Positions 35,331-46,679 of a DNA stretch of 64,000 nt are shown here, piece after piece. Position 1 is the first letter of the stretch. The number at the start of each line of letters is the position of its first letter. The position numbers were made by a program, and so were the translations under genes. This DNA is from Silene conica (Eukaryota > Streptophyta > Magnoliopsida > Caryophyllales > Caryophyllaceae). A model generated the notes under the pieces. The model was not told the origin of the DNA. It searched no databases and saw only the letters and a program-made list of their open reading frames with translations. The stretch is from the NCBI GenBank assembly GCA_029255685.2, contig CM055317.2, positions 16,261,501-16,325,500 on the forward strand, given 5' to 3'.

Positions 35331-35490
35331 TGAGCAGTCCATATTAATGTAAAAATAATTGATCTTTTTTAGAATGGACAATTAATTTGTAAAACTAAAC
35401 GGGATAAACAATACCTCACCTGAATGAATAGCCAAGGCGAGGTTTTAAATTAGTTCCTAATTAACAGTCAGTAAATTCTCTTGCGACGGA

Positions 35491-36171
35491 TAGGGATATC
35501 AATGGGTGGGATATGGATGAGGTGGAGCCATATCCATATCCATATCCATTTAATTTACGATCATCCATATCCCTCCCTCATCCATTTATTATTTTTTCAT
35601 CCCTCCATATCCATATCCACCGGGTGAAGCGGGCACCCTTTGAATATTTTTACGCTTTTAAAAATGGCAATATTTCGTCAAAAAAAAATTAGACGGTTAA
35701 ATTAAAAGGCTTATCAAATCAATAATCTTAAAAATTGGAGTACAATTATACCAATTTCAAATCAAATAGATGTGAATGAGATTCCGCAAAAAGAATGAAT
35801 AATTTGGGATAAAAATTGAAATTTAAGATTGTCGTGTAAATAATTAGTAAGTAGTGGTGTGGACTAGAGGGTTTAGATTTTTAGAAGTTTAGGGATTACT
35901 TTGACGAGAAAAACTAAATAGAGTGTACAAAGTTTTTTGTAAAGAAACTTTAAGTTACTATTTTTTTAATTTAAAAAGTTATCATCATAAATATTAATTT
36001 AGGATATCCACCGGGTGGTTAAGTGGGTGATAGACTAAGATCCATATCCCACAAAAATTCACCCATATCCATATCTCAACCTAAATTCAAAAAATATTGT
36101 CATCCATATCTCATCCATTTAATTTCGGATGGATGGATATCCATAGGGTCAGGGTGACATTGTCATCCCTA
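35491..36171. mobile_element. hAT-type MITE with CCATATCCATAT arrays
   Basis: Ends TAGGGATATCAATG and, inverted, TAGGGATGACAATG. The interior near both ends carries ATCCATAT / ATATGGAT repeats in both orientations. It belongs with the element at 53025-53572 by its ends. An 8-bp duplication is not evident, so one border may be off or eroded. Confidence 0.62.
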
Positions 36172-36867
36172 ACTTGAGCATGTAAGACAAAACATAGAAA
36201 ATCACAAAAAAATTGTCTTTTCCTACTCAAGTGGATAATACTTGAGCCGTCACAAGTTTGTGATGGATATATCCGTTATAAATGAGAATTTATGCCTAAT
36301 TAAACATTCTTTTTGTTTTTCATTTATCTTATTTTGCCTACTTTAAAGTTAAAAATGATATTTTTTTTTTGATAAGGTAAGGAAACAAAGTTAAAAATGA
36401 TATGTCTATTTTAATTTACCCTACACTCTAACTATTATTATTGTTAGTTCTGCCAAGAAATATAAGAATTAGACGTTTTTTTCTATAAATGAGAAAGTAA
36501 AATAGAGTATAAAAAGAAGCTTCAATAATTGGGAATATATGTATCAAAATTGTTCTCTTCCATGACACTAAATATCTCGTTATCTTATCGTTACGTTGTT
36601 GTTTTGTTTAGTAGTGCTAACCAATCATATACGGAGTATTCGGCAATCAAATAAAGTTTTGCAAAATCCAAACACCATATTCTCTACCATAGAATCACCT
36701 TGGAATCAAGTACTCCACATAGTACACAAAAAAAAGGGAATAAAATTCGTTTTATTAAATATATTTTGCAAGAGGATTACTTAACTTCATCCTAAATTGG
36801 TTGCTATTCAATTAGGGGTTAATTTTAGTCTGAACAAATCGGTAATTGGAAACAAGTTAATATCTAA
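36172..36867. other. Intergenic DNA, no gene seen
   Basis: Contains another GCCGTCACAAGTTTGTGATGG motif (about 36248) of the repeat family seen at 772-904. The 62-codon frame at 36596-36784 has no recognisable content. Confidence 0.45.
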
Positions 36868-37286
36868 CTAGTGTAACACCCGTGAAAAATCACGGGGTTG
36901 TGTACACTTATTTTTAAAGACGACGTCGATATATTTATTTCAATATATAGCAATTCTGTTTATTCGAACAATTTTTTTTTTTAACGGGATGTTTGAATAT
37001 AAGATATATTCGGTGGAAAGGTGAATTTCCTGGTGCACTAATTTTCGAATAGCTATTAGTAATGATGATAATATTTGGATTACTTATGATAACATTAATG
37101 AATAAGGTAAGAGCACATAACGTATAAAATTATTGTAAATATTATCATCATTACTAATAGCTATTCGAAAATTAGTGAAAACAATAACGTATAAAATTAT
37201 TGTAGAATAAATTGTAGAATAGAAATAAAATTAATGAGCTAACTCTTATGATAACATTAATGAAAACAATAGAAATAAAATTCTGA

Positions 37287-37553
37287 TCAGTTTTTGTATA
37301 AATAAAAAGAACACATAACGTATAAAATTATTGTAGAATAAATTGTAGAAAAAAGACAAACCTTGGAATCCACAAATAGCAACTCTATTCCATCGAGTTT
37401 CTTTTTGTTAAAAGTATCTGGTTTTTTTTCGAAACTTTTGTTTTTGAAAGCTAATTTAGGTCTCTCCCATTTGTGTACCACTCTTACGTTGATCTGAGTA
37501 ACGCGAACCCCGTACTTGAGGTCGCTAATAGTCAAAAAACTTGTCATAGCCAT
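37287..37553 (-). CDS. RPA1-like (DUF223-type) OB-fold fragment in a Helitron
   Basis: The ATG at 37551-37553 opens an 88-codon frame. The first 65 or so residues (FLTISDL, then INVRVVHKWERPK, then DGIELLFVDSK) match the pattern of the first OB fold of plant replication protein A 70-kDa-like proteins: an ISDL start, IxVRVVxxW, and a hydrophobic ELLFVDSK strand. After LFVDSKV the sequence becomes AT-rich and unlike RPA, where a splice site or a truncation may lie. RPA-like genes are common cargo of plant Helitrons. Whether it is translated is unknown. A shortened or captured host gene fragment is equally possible. Confidence 0.6.
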   Translation of the reverse strand: MAMTSFLTISDLKYGVRVTQINVRVVHKWERPKLAFKNKSFEKKPDTFNKKKLDGIELLFVDSKVCLFSTIYSTIILYVMCSFYLYKN

Positions 37554-37898
37554 TTGATATGAATATTTGTTGAAGTATGATAGCAGGTAGTGTGTATTAC
37601 GGCTGAAAAATAAATTGTCGATGCAGGTACTTTGTATTACACGGCTTGAAGTCTCTATTTATAATTCGGGGATAGTTCTTATCAAGTGGACCTCTGTAGG
37701 AGGTAAAACTCTGTTTATATGTAATATTAATATGGAATATGATTTGGTAACACCCCTACAACTCTGTATTTAGGTAAAATACAATATTGATAAAGATTTA
37801 GAGAATATTGGACTTCTTTGAAATATTTTGTATACGTGTGGAAACAAAAAGACTATAATAGAATATTACTCGTAGTTGATAAATATTTAGCAGTCAAC

Positions 37899-38608
37899 TT
37901 AATAGCTGATTATTATTAAATTATTATCTACAGATATTTCACATTATTGTATGAGATATCTCACGTTTTTAAAAGGTGTATCTCAAGTTTCTTAATTTAG
38001 TTGGACTCTTTGTATAATAATTGAAGTAATATCAGCAAATTCCTAAAATATGTTAATAGCAGTAATAAATCTTAACGGGGTGTAGAATATTAATTCCTAA
38101 TATCCGTGTAGAATATTCCTAATAAATCTTCACAATATTCCTAATTTCAGTTTAGTTGATTTTGGTTTGACGTTTTTTATGGCATAGAATAGAATATTAT
38201 ATATTATATAATTTATTATATTATATTAATTCCTAATATCCGTGTAGAATATCCGTGCATGATTTTGGTTTGACGTTTTTTATGGCATATATATAATATA
38301 ATAGCTGATTACTCCTATTAAATTATTATCTCACAGATATTTCACATTATTGTATGAGATATCTCACGTTTTTAAAAGGTGTATCTCAAGTTTCTTAATT
38401 AGTTGGACTCTTTGTATAATAATTGACGTAATATCAGCAAACTCCTAAAATATGTTAATAGCAGTAATAAATCTTAACGGGGTGTAGAATATTAATTCCT
38501 AATATCCGTGTAGAATATTTCTAATAAATCTTCACAATATTCCTAATTTCAGTTTAGTTGATTTTGGTTTGACGATTTTTATGGCATAGAATAGAATATT
38601 ATATATTT
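37899..38608. repeat. Direct duplication (~315 bp, 400-bp spacing) inside Helitron
   Basis: The block starting AGCTGATTA, with CAGATATTTCACATTATTGT and GGGGTGTAGAATATTAATTC, occurs at about 37900-38210 and again at about 38301-38608 with few differences. AT-rich TATATTAT stretches separate the copies. Confidence 0.88.
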
Positions 38609-38899
38609 ATTATATTAATTCCTAAAATATCCGTGTAGAATATCCGTGTAGAATATTATATATTATATATTTATTATATTAATTCCTAATATATAATAGA
38701 ATATTAAAGAATATTAATATTTTAATATTAAATTATTATTAAATTATTAAATTATTATGATGTGGCATAAATGAGTAATTCTGATTGGTCTACAAAACTG
38801 AAATTTCTGAGGGTGAATGTGAGAGCTCGAAACACTAAACGCTGAAACCTGATTGTGCCACGTCAGCGGAATTACATTCTTCTTTTATAGTAATAATGA

Positions 38900-39575
38900 T
38901 CAACGATATTTCAAAACACTATCGACTATATCAAGTTATTTTGAGCTCATGTTGATTCAATGTGTAATTGCTTCATTCAATTAAGTCCATGTTAATTTTG
39001 ATTAAGTTAGATTTAACTAATTAGCTTGGATAAATAAAATTTAGGGTAAATAAGGACGTATGAAGTACTTTCTAATAGCACACAAATTTTCACAAATTCG
39101 TCATAAAATATTTTTCTTAGATTAATTCATATCGGCAATGGTAGTGGATTTTGAAAAAAAAAAAGAGTTAAGGGTTTGTTTAAACACCTATTATCACGTG
39201 TGAATATTTAGACGAAATTGAAAAAATACAAAATTTGAATGAGTTAAAAAGCTGGAAGAAAATTATAGAAGACAAGGCTTCCAATTAGCTAAGTCTTCCA
39301 ATGAATTAGTGGAGCAAGTTCTAAAACTTTTTTATGTTGCAACAAAGTGGGCACTCATTGATGCAAAGAAATTTACATGTCCGATACGTTGAATCCCGAG
39401 TTCATAAAATCACAAGTCAATGCAATCATTAAAATAGAAGGTGATGACCAATGAATTTGGAGCATTTAGACCAAAGCTTCAATAACTAAACTTATTACAC
39501 GGGATGTGTCATGCTCTTCTTAGAGAATGATCGCGATCAAGTGCACTCAATCTTCATAGAAATTATTAAAAATAG
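38900..39575. other. Unclassified DNA, no gene seen
   Basis: No domain readable in either strand. It directly abuts the left edge of the Copia-derived block at 39576. Confidence 0.4.
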
Positions 39576-39601
39576 CCTACTTTCTCTCGTACATGTCTAC
39601 T

Positions 39602-40117
39602 TAGGGTGTTAATGAGCCGAGTTGAATCCGAGCTTGATCTTACTCGGATTATGCTCGATTATTAAAACTCGAGTTAGAACCGATCTCAAGTTTACCCGAG
39701 CTTGATAAAAATGTGTTTGTTACAAAGCTTGCGAGCTTTAACTCGAGCTTGAGCCCAAATCGATCCTATATAAAATTGTTTAGTTTTTTTTTTTTTTTTT
39801 TCTTCCGATATTTTAACTAACAAAGTTTATGGTTTTATGTAAAAATATTTAGCAAATCAACAAGATATTTGACATGTATGAATGTATGATAGAAAGATAT
39901 AATAATGATAAAATATTTTTATAAAATATGATTAATATCTTACATAATCTCAAATGTTCGAGACGTTCGCGAGCTTTTCAAGTCGAGCCAACCTTTGCTC
40001 GGCTTGAATCGTTAAGCTCTCGAGCCGAGCCCGAACTCGAGTCGAGCTCAGGCGAGCCAAGCTTTAACCGCCGATCTCGAGTTGCTCGCAAGCTGTCTCG
40101 TCTCATTAACAGCCCTA
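39602..40117. mobile_element. hAT-type MITE with ACTCGAG-rich interior, left copy
   Basis: Ends TAGGGTGTTAATGAG and, inverted, TAGGGCTGTTAATGAG. Flanking 8-mers TGTCTACT (39594-39601) and TGTCCACT (40118-40125) differ by one base. The interior has mirrored CTCGAG/GAGCT motifs at both ends and an AT-rich middle. The same insertion, with the same flanks, is at 50782-51290. Confidence 0.88.
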
Positions 40118-40207
40118 TGTCCACTATTCCAAGTAAAACCCGAGAAATTCGACCCAAACTGTATTGCCCGGTAAAACTTCAAAAATGTAATAAACTAAAG
40201 TACACAT

Positions 40208-40216
40208 TAATTAAGG
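40208..40216. repeat. 9-bp target-site duplication, left (Mutator-like)
   Basis: TAATTAAGG, repeated at 48152-48160. The uninterrupted form TAATTAAGGAGGGTCG is present in the sister copy at about 51374. Confidence 0.92.
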
Positions 40217-40234
40217 GGGTTATTTAATAATACA

Positions 40235-40452
40235 TGTTGTGCGGAAGCGTGAATACCTCGTGTTGGGCCTCTGCTGCGGCGGTGTCCAATTTCCATAATA
40301 GTACGATATTGTTCGCTTTGGGCCAAGCTCTCACGAATTTACTCTTGGGCTCCTTCCCAAAAGGCCTCGTACTATTATATTTTCAGGATACTTATAAAGA
40401 TGATACTTCACCTTTAAACTACCGATGTGGGACATGGGTTTGCACCCTAACA
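40235..40452 (-). repeat. TRIM-like 3' LTR
   Basis: 218 bp, pairs with 41044-41261. Carries the CCGATGTGGGACATGGG motif common in small plant LTRs. Confidence 0.9.
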
Positions 40453-40463
40453 ATCCTCCCCTC
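40453..40463 (-). other. Polypurine tract of the TRIM-like element
   Basis: Minus-strand GAGGGGAGGAT directly precedes the 3' LTR. Confidence 0.85.
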
Positions 40464-41029
40464 AAACCAAGGACCATCATCTTAACTCGGGCCTTGACTT
40501 CATGAAGAACTCCCACACTCTACAGCCCCAACTTCTAGACACCCGAAACATCACCAAGTCTTGATAACCTCCCCTTAGCCGACAAACCATGCTGTCACGA
40601 GTCATGTCTTGCACTACATGTCACCGCCTGGTCAACAGAGTGCCCTCACATGCTTCTATACCAGCATGTCCATGTGCCCTTCTTTGGTATTTGCTACACA
40701 TGCCTATCGAACCTCCTCTGCATCCAATATACCCTGGACCGGGTCCGTCACTTCAGAAGTTCTAGAACACAAATGGTCTCTGGCATCCAACCTGGAAATG
40801 ACCCACCAGACCCGTGGCACCCAATCTGATAAGGGTCCACCTGATCAACAGTTCTAGTACACAAATGGTCTTTGTCCCACAAGACCTATGACGCCTTTCA
40901 TCCATTTAGGCCTGAACGGGGCTTGCTCAAGGACTCACCCCGAGCTAGGAGTTCCATGCCTTACAGTGTACAACTTCAAGTCTTGGGCATGCTGATGCAT
41001 TCTTGTGTCTAGCCCAAGTCGAACCTTGG

Positions 41030-41041
41030 GCTCTGATACCA
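41030..41041 (-). other. Primer-binding site (initiator tRNA-Met type)
   Basis: Minus-strand TGGTATCAGAGC lies two bases after the 5' LTR. It is the standard complement to the 3' end of plant initiator tRNA-Met, and it fixes the element's orientation. Confidence 0.92.
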
Positions 41042-41043
41042 CT

Positions 41044-41261
41044 TGTTGTGCGGAAGCGTGAATACCTCGTGTTGGGCCTCTGCTGCGGCGGTGTCCAATT
41101 TCCATAATAGTACGATATTGTTCGCTTTGGGCCAAGCCCTCACGGATTTACTCTTGGGCTCCTTCCCAAAAGGCCTCGTACTATTATATTTTCAGGATAC
41201 TTATAAAGATGATACTTCACCTTTAAACTACCGATGTGGGACATGGGTTTGCACCCTAATA
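41044..41261 (-). repeat. TRIM-like 5' LTR
   Basis: 218 bp, pairs with 40235-40452. Confidence 0.9.
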
Positions 41262-42261
41262 ATATAAATACTCCAAACTATTACCACTCTTGTCAAAATA
41301 CTTCGAACTTTAATTTAACTAACAATAAACTATAGTATCAACCCTCTCTTCTCGGACTGTACTCGGGTAACCGACTACCTGTTTAGCAAGTCACCCCACT
41401 TATTAACTATACATACCCATCCACGCCATATTTTACCATTATCATCGACAAATCACCAATATCACAATCGCCACCGTGCACCCATAAGCACTTATACGCA
41501 AATCACAGACCGCCTTAGCCCAACTCTCGAGTTTCATAATGACATCACCCACTACTAAACAATTTCCAAATTAATATCTACCCCCAAATTGATTTGGGGA
41601 TTTAGGGTTTTATAAATATAGATCAATTGCTGGTGGAGGGGTACCTGATGACAGGGAAGAGATATAATTGTTTGAGGATGAACGAGGTTGAAGTTGCGGT
41701 GGTCGGTGGCAGGAAAGTGAGGCACGACGGTCAAAGTGACCTTTATTTTATAGACGAAATAGTAAAGAAGAGGATGCCAAGGGGAAAAATTGTGGTCGAT
41801 GTCTGAAGACAACGACGAATTATGAGTTGTCGTATTGAATGTTGGTTAAGAGTGCTGGTAGTGTAGGTGGTGGTAGAGAGGGTGCTGTATCAGGGGTGAT
41901 TGGAAATAAATGAGATTTAAATTGAAAAAAATGCAGGAGGAAAAATGGGTGTATAATGAAGAAAATGAATTCGGAGTTTACATTATAATTGAAATAGGTT
42001 TTACAGCATCTTTTGTGGAGAGTTGGGTATAAAAACACCAATTATAATTCGAATGCATATGAACCTTAATTTAACAATTCAGATGTATTGAAGGAGAGTT
42101 GGGTATAAAAAAATTGAATAGGGAGGAAGTTGAACATGAGGTACGACAATGGAGGAAAATTTGGATTGGGGAAGATGAAGTTGTGGGTCCCGTATGCGGT
42201 TTACTGGCTACTCTAGGTTAAGAAAGAGGCAATTTTATTAATAGTGAATGGGTATAATAGT

Positions 42262-43679
42262 TGATAAGGGTAAAGTCGTCACCCTAAATCAAAGTAATCC
42301 TAGATTACTACTAACAAATAGCTAGAGATAAGTAGGGTATCGTATCCACAGGGAGGCGGTGGTAAATTTCAGTTTGTTAATATTTATATCCGTCTTAAGG
42401 TAACAATTGGGTTGTTTGATTGTTTTTGGATTCTAATCATCTAATTGCAAGATAAATAAATAAGGATGTAAGCAAGTATTAAGAAAGATCTAGGAATCAA
42501 GTTCACATAGACAATTATCCAAGGGAATGAGATTTAACTAATTTAATTGGGCAAAATTATTATTTAAGATCATATGTCCAGTCGGTATTCATATAATCTT
42601 TAGATCTAAACCTAACATGCGGTCGCTATAATTAGGTCAGTCTATTCAATTGTTGTGGCCTATCTTAGTCTTAATCTACGGTCGGATTTAAGACTAATTT
42701 GCGAGACTAATTAACTAATCCTGGCCAGTAATTAATTAATCAGATTTAAGACAACAATAGAACAATAATAATAAGCAGTTTAACAATTAAAGATCATTAA
42801 AGTTTGATTCCCCTTTCTAATCACCTAGATCTCTTTTCACCCTAGACAAATAAATTAGCTACGCATGACTTGGGATCTAACTACAGTAATATTGATTGAA
42901 ATCATAATTAATAAAGCAATGAACTAAGAACGAGAATAATTGAAGAAGAATAATAAATTAGAGATTTTGATTAAATACCGTAAATAGAAGAACAAGATCC
43001 GTAGGCAATTGCTAAATAATAATCTAGAGGGCTACTAGTAATAATTAGGGTTTTTGATTAATAAAAAGCGTATCTAAAAATAGGCTACGCATGATTTATT
43101 TATAGTAAACTACTAAAAAATTTATGGAAACTCGGGGTTATGGAAACTCGGGGTAAATTAAAGCACTCGATCGAGCACTCAAGGCACTCGATCGAGTGTT
43201 TGTGGCACTCGACCGAGTGCTCTCAGCGCGTAATTTCTGCTTTGCGCACTGAATTTCAAACGGTCGCCATTTCTTCGTTACTTGTTTGAATCAAGTGATT
43301 TTTGTGGCGTTGGAAAGCTAAGAGGATGAGCTTTTACCTCCAGTTAGAATCACCTGATTATCATTTGTAGAACTCGAGATATGGCTTTTCAAAGTAGGTA
43401 CTAGTTATATGGAGCTCTTCTTTGTGCTTGCCTTCGATGATCTCCTTAGCTTTTCCTTCCTAGATCCTCGTGCCATGCTACGTGTGTTCCTTCATGTCGG
43501 GTCCGCGGTGCTCCAATATATGTTTTGCTCCATAAATGCATCAATCCTGCATTAAACACCGAAAGACGGAAGTATCCACATTCTAATATAAATAGCATAT
43601 AAATGACACCATTTAACACAAGAATCATCTCAAAACAACTAAAGGGGGGCATAAAAGTGTATACGAATATGACTCATCA
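42262..43679 (-). repeat. Ty3 element 3' LTR
   Basis: Pairs with 46680-48064. Contains ACTCGATCGAG palindromes at 43165-43220, one more repeat than its partner, plus a duplicated ATGGAAACTCGGGGT. Confidence 0.9.
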
Positions 43680-43696
43680 AATTCCCCCAAACCAAT
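43680..43696 (-). other. Polypurine tract of the Ty3 element
   Basis: Minus-strand TTGGTTTGGGGGAATT directly precedes the 3' LTR, after a GAGGACAAGCAA motif. Confidence 0.85.
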
Positions 43697-45484
43697 CCTT
43701 TGCTTGTCCTCAAGCAAAGAATCACACACATTACAAAAGGCAATCATACAAATGGTGAATAGATAACTCAGAGCTAATGTTAGTGCACATACAAATCCCA
43801 AGTTGTCCACATCTATAACAACGTAATGACCAAAAGTACCAATAAAACAGATTCAAAGGTACGGGTGATAGAAAACTCAGCTCAAGTCACAAGGTTGATA
43901 TGACGGTGTAATATAGACAAAAACCAAATACCTTTCGACCTTGCAAGACAAATTTTAGTCGGATTTTCGCGGATTAACTCACGCTCATAGGTATATGTAA
44001 GGGTGAGTTATATGTTAAGATAGAAAGAAATAAGAACACTTACTCAACTTAATGAAACATGCATGCGATCTAATGTGATAGAGATTTCCCCAACAATTAT
44101 GCATGTATAGATGGACAAAATGCATGTATCAAGACGGCAAGGAGGCTAGTGGGTAAGGGTAAAGAAATGGTTTGTGCCAAATCACGTTATGGATATGTGG
44201 AGCTAAGACGGTAGTCGCAGCGCAAAAAACCAAAATCACTTCTGTAATGAAAGATAAACCAACCTAAAACTAGAGAAATTATCTTAAATGTATTAGAATC
44301 TAGATAGTCTCCTTAAATCTCTTAACAAAATCCAATGAAGCATTCTTTTTTTTTCTTTTTCGCATCACAAATTTTTTTTTTTTTTAGGTTTTTTTTTTTC
44401 TTTTTTTTTTCTTCTTTCTTGTGCTTCATATTTTTCTCTTTTTCCAACATAAGAGATTGACACAATTGCTCAAAAATTTTCACTACACCCACTTGGACAA
44501 AATTAGTCCCTTTCCAACCATAGTAATGAAATATCATGATAAACCAAGCAACTGCAACTGTCCCGAAAAGGTAGGCAAATTCTAGGATTGTAGCTTATAA
44601 ATATTCAAATACAAAACATGCCACAAGGTTTCAAACGAGTTTTTCATAGGGAATTTGGTTTCAAAGGTAAAAAGGCAAATTTTTGGCTATGTGAAACTTA
44701 TTTGAAGGGCAAGGACCGCCTATCCTCATGTGCTTGTCATACATTCACATAAAAGCATCAAGCAATCAATTTCACAATTATGCAGTTTGATATTACATAT
44801 TCCATAAGGAAAAAACCACGCTCAAGCCTAAATAACAATGAGACCAGTTTATTAATGTTCCTGGCCTAGGAAGCTCTATAGACCTCATAATTGAAGTAGT
44901 TTACCAACTTAATTTGTCAAATCTACTCAATATAAGGCATGTCGATTATGGTCAAGACTAGATCATTGAGCTTTGTTTTCATAGGCTAACGGGTCAAAAG
45001 AATGTACATGGATAACTATTTGGGATTAAATGCAAAAACAATGCAAATTATCGTCATTGCTCTTTAATTCACCAAGACTCGACCTAAAAATAAAAGAAAA
45101 ATGAAAGAAAAAACATATTTTTGGATTTTTTTTAGCACACAACATAAAATAAAGACTCTCCCCCAAACCTAAATTTCACAGTGTCCTCATTGTGACCTAA
45201 AAAACATGTAAGACACAATATAAAATATAACCAACACCCTAAAGGACACTACTAACAAACGGAAAGGAAAAAACATAACACACTAAAAATAAAATAAATA
45301 AAGAAAAAATAAAAGAAGGATAATACCAGCTGGAAAGCATAAGAACTCCCCCAAACCAGCTGCAAAGCGGGGGTCTTGACGATTCATACGTAACCAAGGC
45401 AATTTTTTTGTGACTTCAAAGCTCCAGTGCTGCCGTATCAAGGAAATTCAATGCCCGTAGAAGAAGGTCGAAACTCACTTCGTG

Positions 45485-46077
45485 CAGGGGCGGAGCCACT
45501 AAGGTGGCTATATGGGCTGTAGCCCAATACGATTTTCTGATAAATAATTTTTAGGTTTAAAAGTAAACAATGTGGGCTTTGGAGCATAGTTGGTTAAATG
45601 ACTGTATTTAAGAGTCTTCAACTATTAAAGTGCGCAGGTTCGAGACCTAATCCAGGCAAGTTTTGTATATTTTTTTTTATATTTCATGTTAAATGAACTT
45701 TATTTTTTATTTTTTATTTCGTAAAAAGTATAAGTATTATTTAGTTTATCGAGCATATAAAATTCAATGAATTTTAGACATGTATATTGTCAAAAATAAT
45801 TCAAAAAATTGAAATAATTTTCAGGCTAATTTGAATAAATATTCCATACTACTTAATCGATGCTAAAAATGTTAAAAGATTTCATTCCGGTTTTAAATTA
45901 CCTAAGAATGACGGGTTTTGGGTTTGGCCAACGCGAAAGTATTATATGTTAATATAACTATTTTAATCCGACCCCTTTTTAAGCTCACTATGATTCTCAC
46001 TTTTTAAATTACAAATATGAGTACAACCGCAAAAAAAAATTAGCCCTATATATAATAAATTCCTGGCTCCGCCCCTG
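45485..46077. mobile_element. hAT element (593 bp) nested in the Ty3 element
   Basis: Terminal inverted repeats CAGGGGCGGAGCCA at 45485 and TGGCTCCGCCCCTG ending at 46077. A perfect 8-bp duplication ACTTCGTG flanks them (45477-45484, 46078-46085), the diagnostic size for hAT. No transposase. A tRNA-like segment lies inside at about 45580-45655. Confidence 0.95.
45580..45655 (+). ncRNA. tRNA-like segment inside the hAT element
   Basis: GCATAGTTGGTTAAATG resembles an A box, and GGTTCGAGACC (45637-45647) matches the pol III B-box consensus GGTTCGANNCC, at a suitable spacing of about 40 nt. I cannot fold a proper acceptor stem, so this is a relic or SINE-like head and not a functional tRNA gene. 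Confidence 0.4.
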
Positions 46078-46460
46078 ACTTCGTGTGCTACCCACTGGCT
46101 TAGGTAGTACCATGAAACAATACAAACATACACAAATATCAAAATGAATTGTCTAAGTTCAGTCTCAATGGGAGTAGAATCCAAATTATAAGCATAAAAA
46201 AGTTCTCTGTCTTTCTGAAAAACAAAACTCAAAGGTGGATCATCAGCAAGATCCACATTATCTTCAGGCTCCATAGAGAGGTAGTCATCTATGAAAATTT
46301 CGGCTTCCCAAGCATCTAGTTCAGCTTCTATGACGTCATCTACTTCGGAATTGTAGATTGGAGGAGGATGGGACTCATCTCCATAGAGCAAATGTTCGAT
46401 TTCATCTAGTTCCATGCGCCATATGTTCTGCTCGTAGACAAATGTACTCAAGTCTTCCAT
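45963..46460 (-). pseudogene. Short acidic ORF of the Ty3 element, interrupted by hAT
   Basis: The ATG at 46458-46460 opens a frame whose first 125 residues are element-derived. They are acidic (MEDLS..., LLYGDES, EAELDAWEAEIFIDDYLS, EPEDNVDLADD). From about 46077 the frame reads into the hAT element and ends at 45963. If the hAT element and one copy of its 8-bp duplication are ignored, the frame continues for only about 22 further codons to a TGA. I recognise no domain. Position directly after the primer-binding site suggests a Gag-side or element-specific accessory product, but that is inference. Confidence 0.5.
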
Positions 46461-46658
46461 TTGACTTTTTCTTCTCTAAAGGCTCTGTCTATAACGGAAG
46501 GTTTTTTTCGGGTTCGGGATTGAAAGGGACAATCTCTAACCTGTTAGACCTAGGCATACACAGAAACAACAAGAAAAGAGTAAAAGTGCCTCAAGGAACT
46601 AATGTCCCTTGAGACGAAAAGACAAAAATACTTAAAAACAAATAGAAATCAGTTGCCT

Positions 46659-46675
46659 CCCCGGCAACGGCGCCA
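46659..46675 (-). other. Primer-binding site (tRNA-Asp type)
   Basis: Minus-strand TGGCGCCGTTGCCGGGG, 4 bases after the 5' LTR. It is complementary to the 3' end of plant tRNA-Asp(GUC) including the CCA. Confidence 0.92.
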
Positions 46676-46679
46676 AATT

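Larger units (their letters stand above)
36868..38899 (-). mobile_element. Helitron with RPA-like ORF
   Basis: On the minus strand it starts TCATTATTACTATAAAAGAA after an A (5' end at 38899) and ends CTAG before a T (36868-36871). A hairpin with stem CCCGTGA / TCACGGG (36879-36896) lies 7 nt from the end. GCTGACGTGGCA occurs about 31 nt inside the 5' end; the Helitron at 56236 has a similar GCTGACTTGGCA. It carries an ORF like the N-terminal OB fold of replication protein A and an internal 400-bp-period duplication. No Rep/helicase is present, so it is non-autonomous. Confidence 0.82.
40235..41261 (-). mobile_element. TRIM-like small LTR retrotransposon
   Basis: Two direct repeats of 218 bp (40235-40452, 41044-41261) start TGT and end CA when read on the minus strand. 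Three differences, all transitions, separate them, so the copy is young. A primer-binding site follows the 5' LTR and a purine tract precedes the 3' LTR. The 591-bp interior has no gag or pol. Flanking 5-mers ATACA (40230-40234) and ATATA (41262-41266) differ by one base. At 1,027 bp it is longer than classical TRIMs. I see no 5S-like sequence in the LTR, so it is not a Cassandra type. Confidence 0.9.

Noticed and set aside
40235-41261. Cassandra-type TRIM
   Set aside because: No 5S rRNA-like sequence is visible in the 218-bp LTR.
44322-44537. Lys-rich 71-codon protein
   Set aside because: It arises from T-rich low-complexity DNA in the non-coding interior of the Ty3 element.
45580-45655. 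Functional tRNA gene
   Set aside because: Pol III-like boxes are present but acceptor and anticodon stems do not pair properly.
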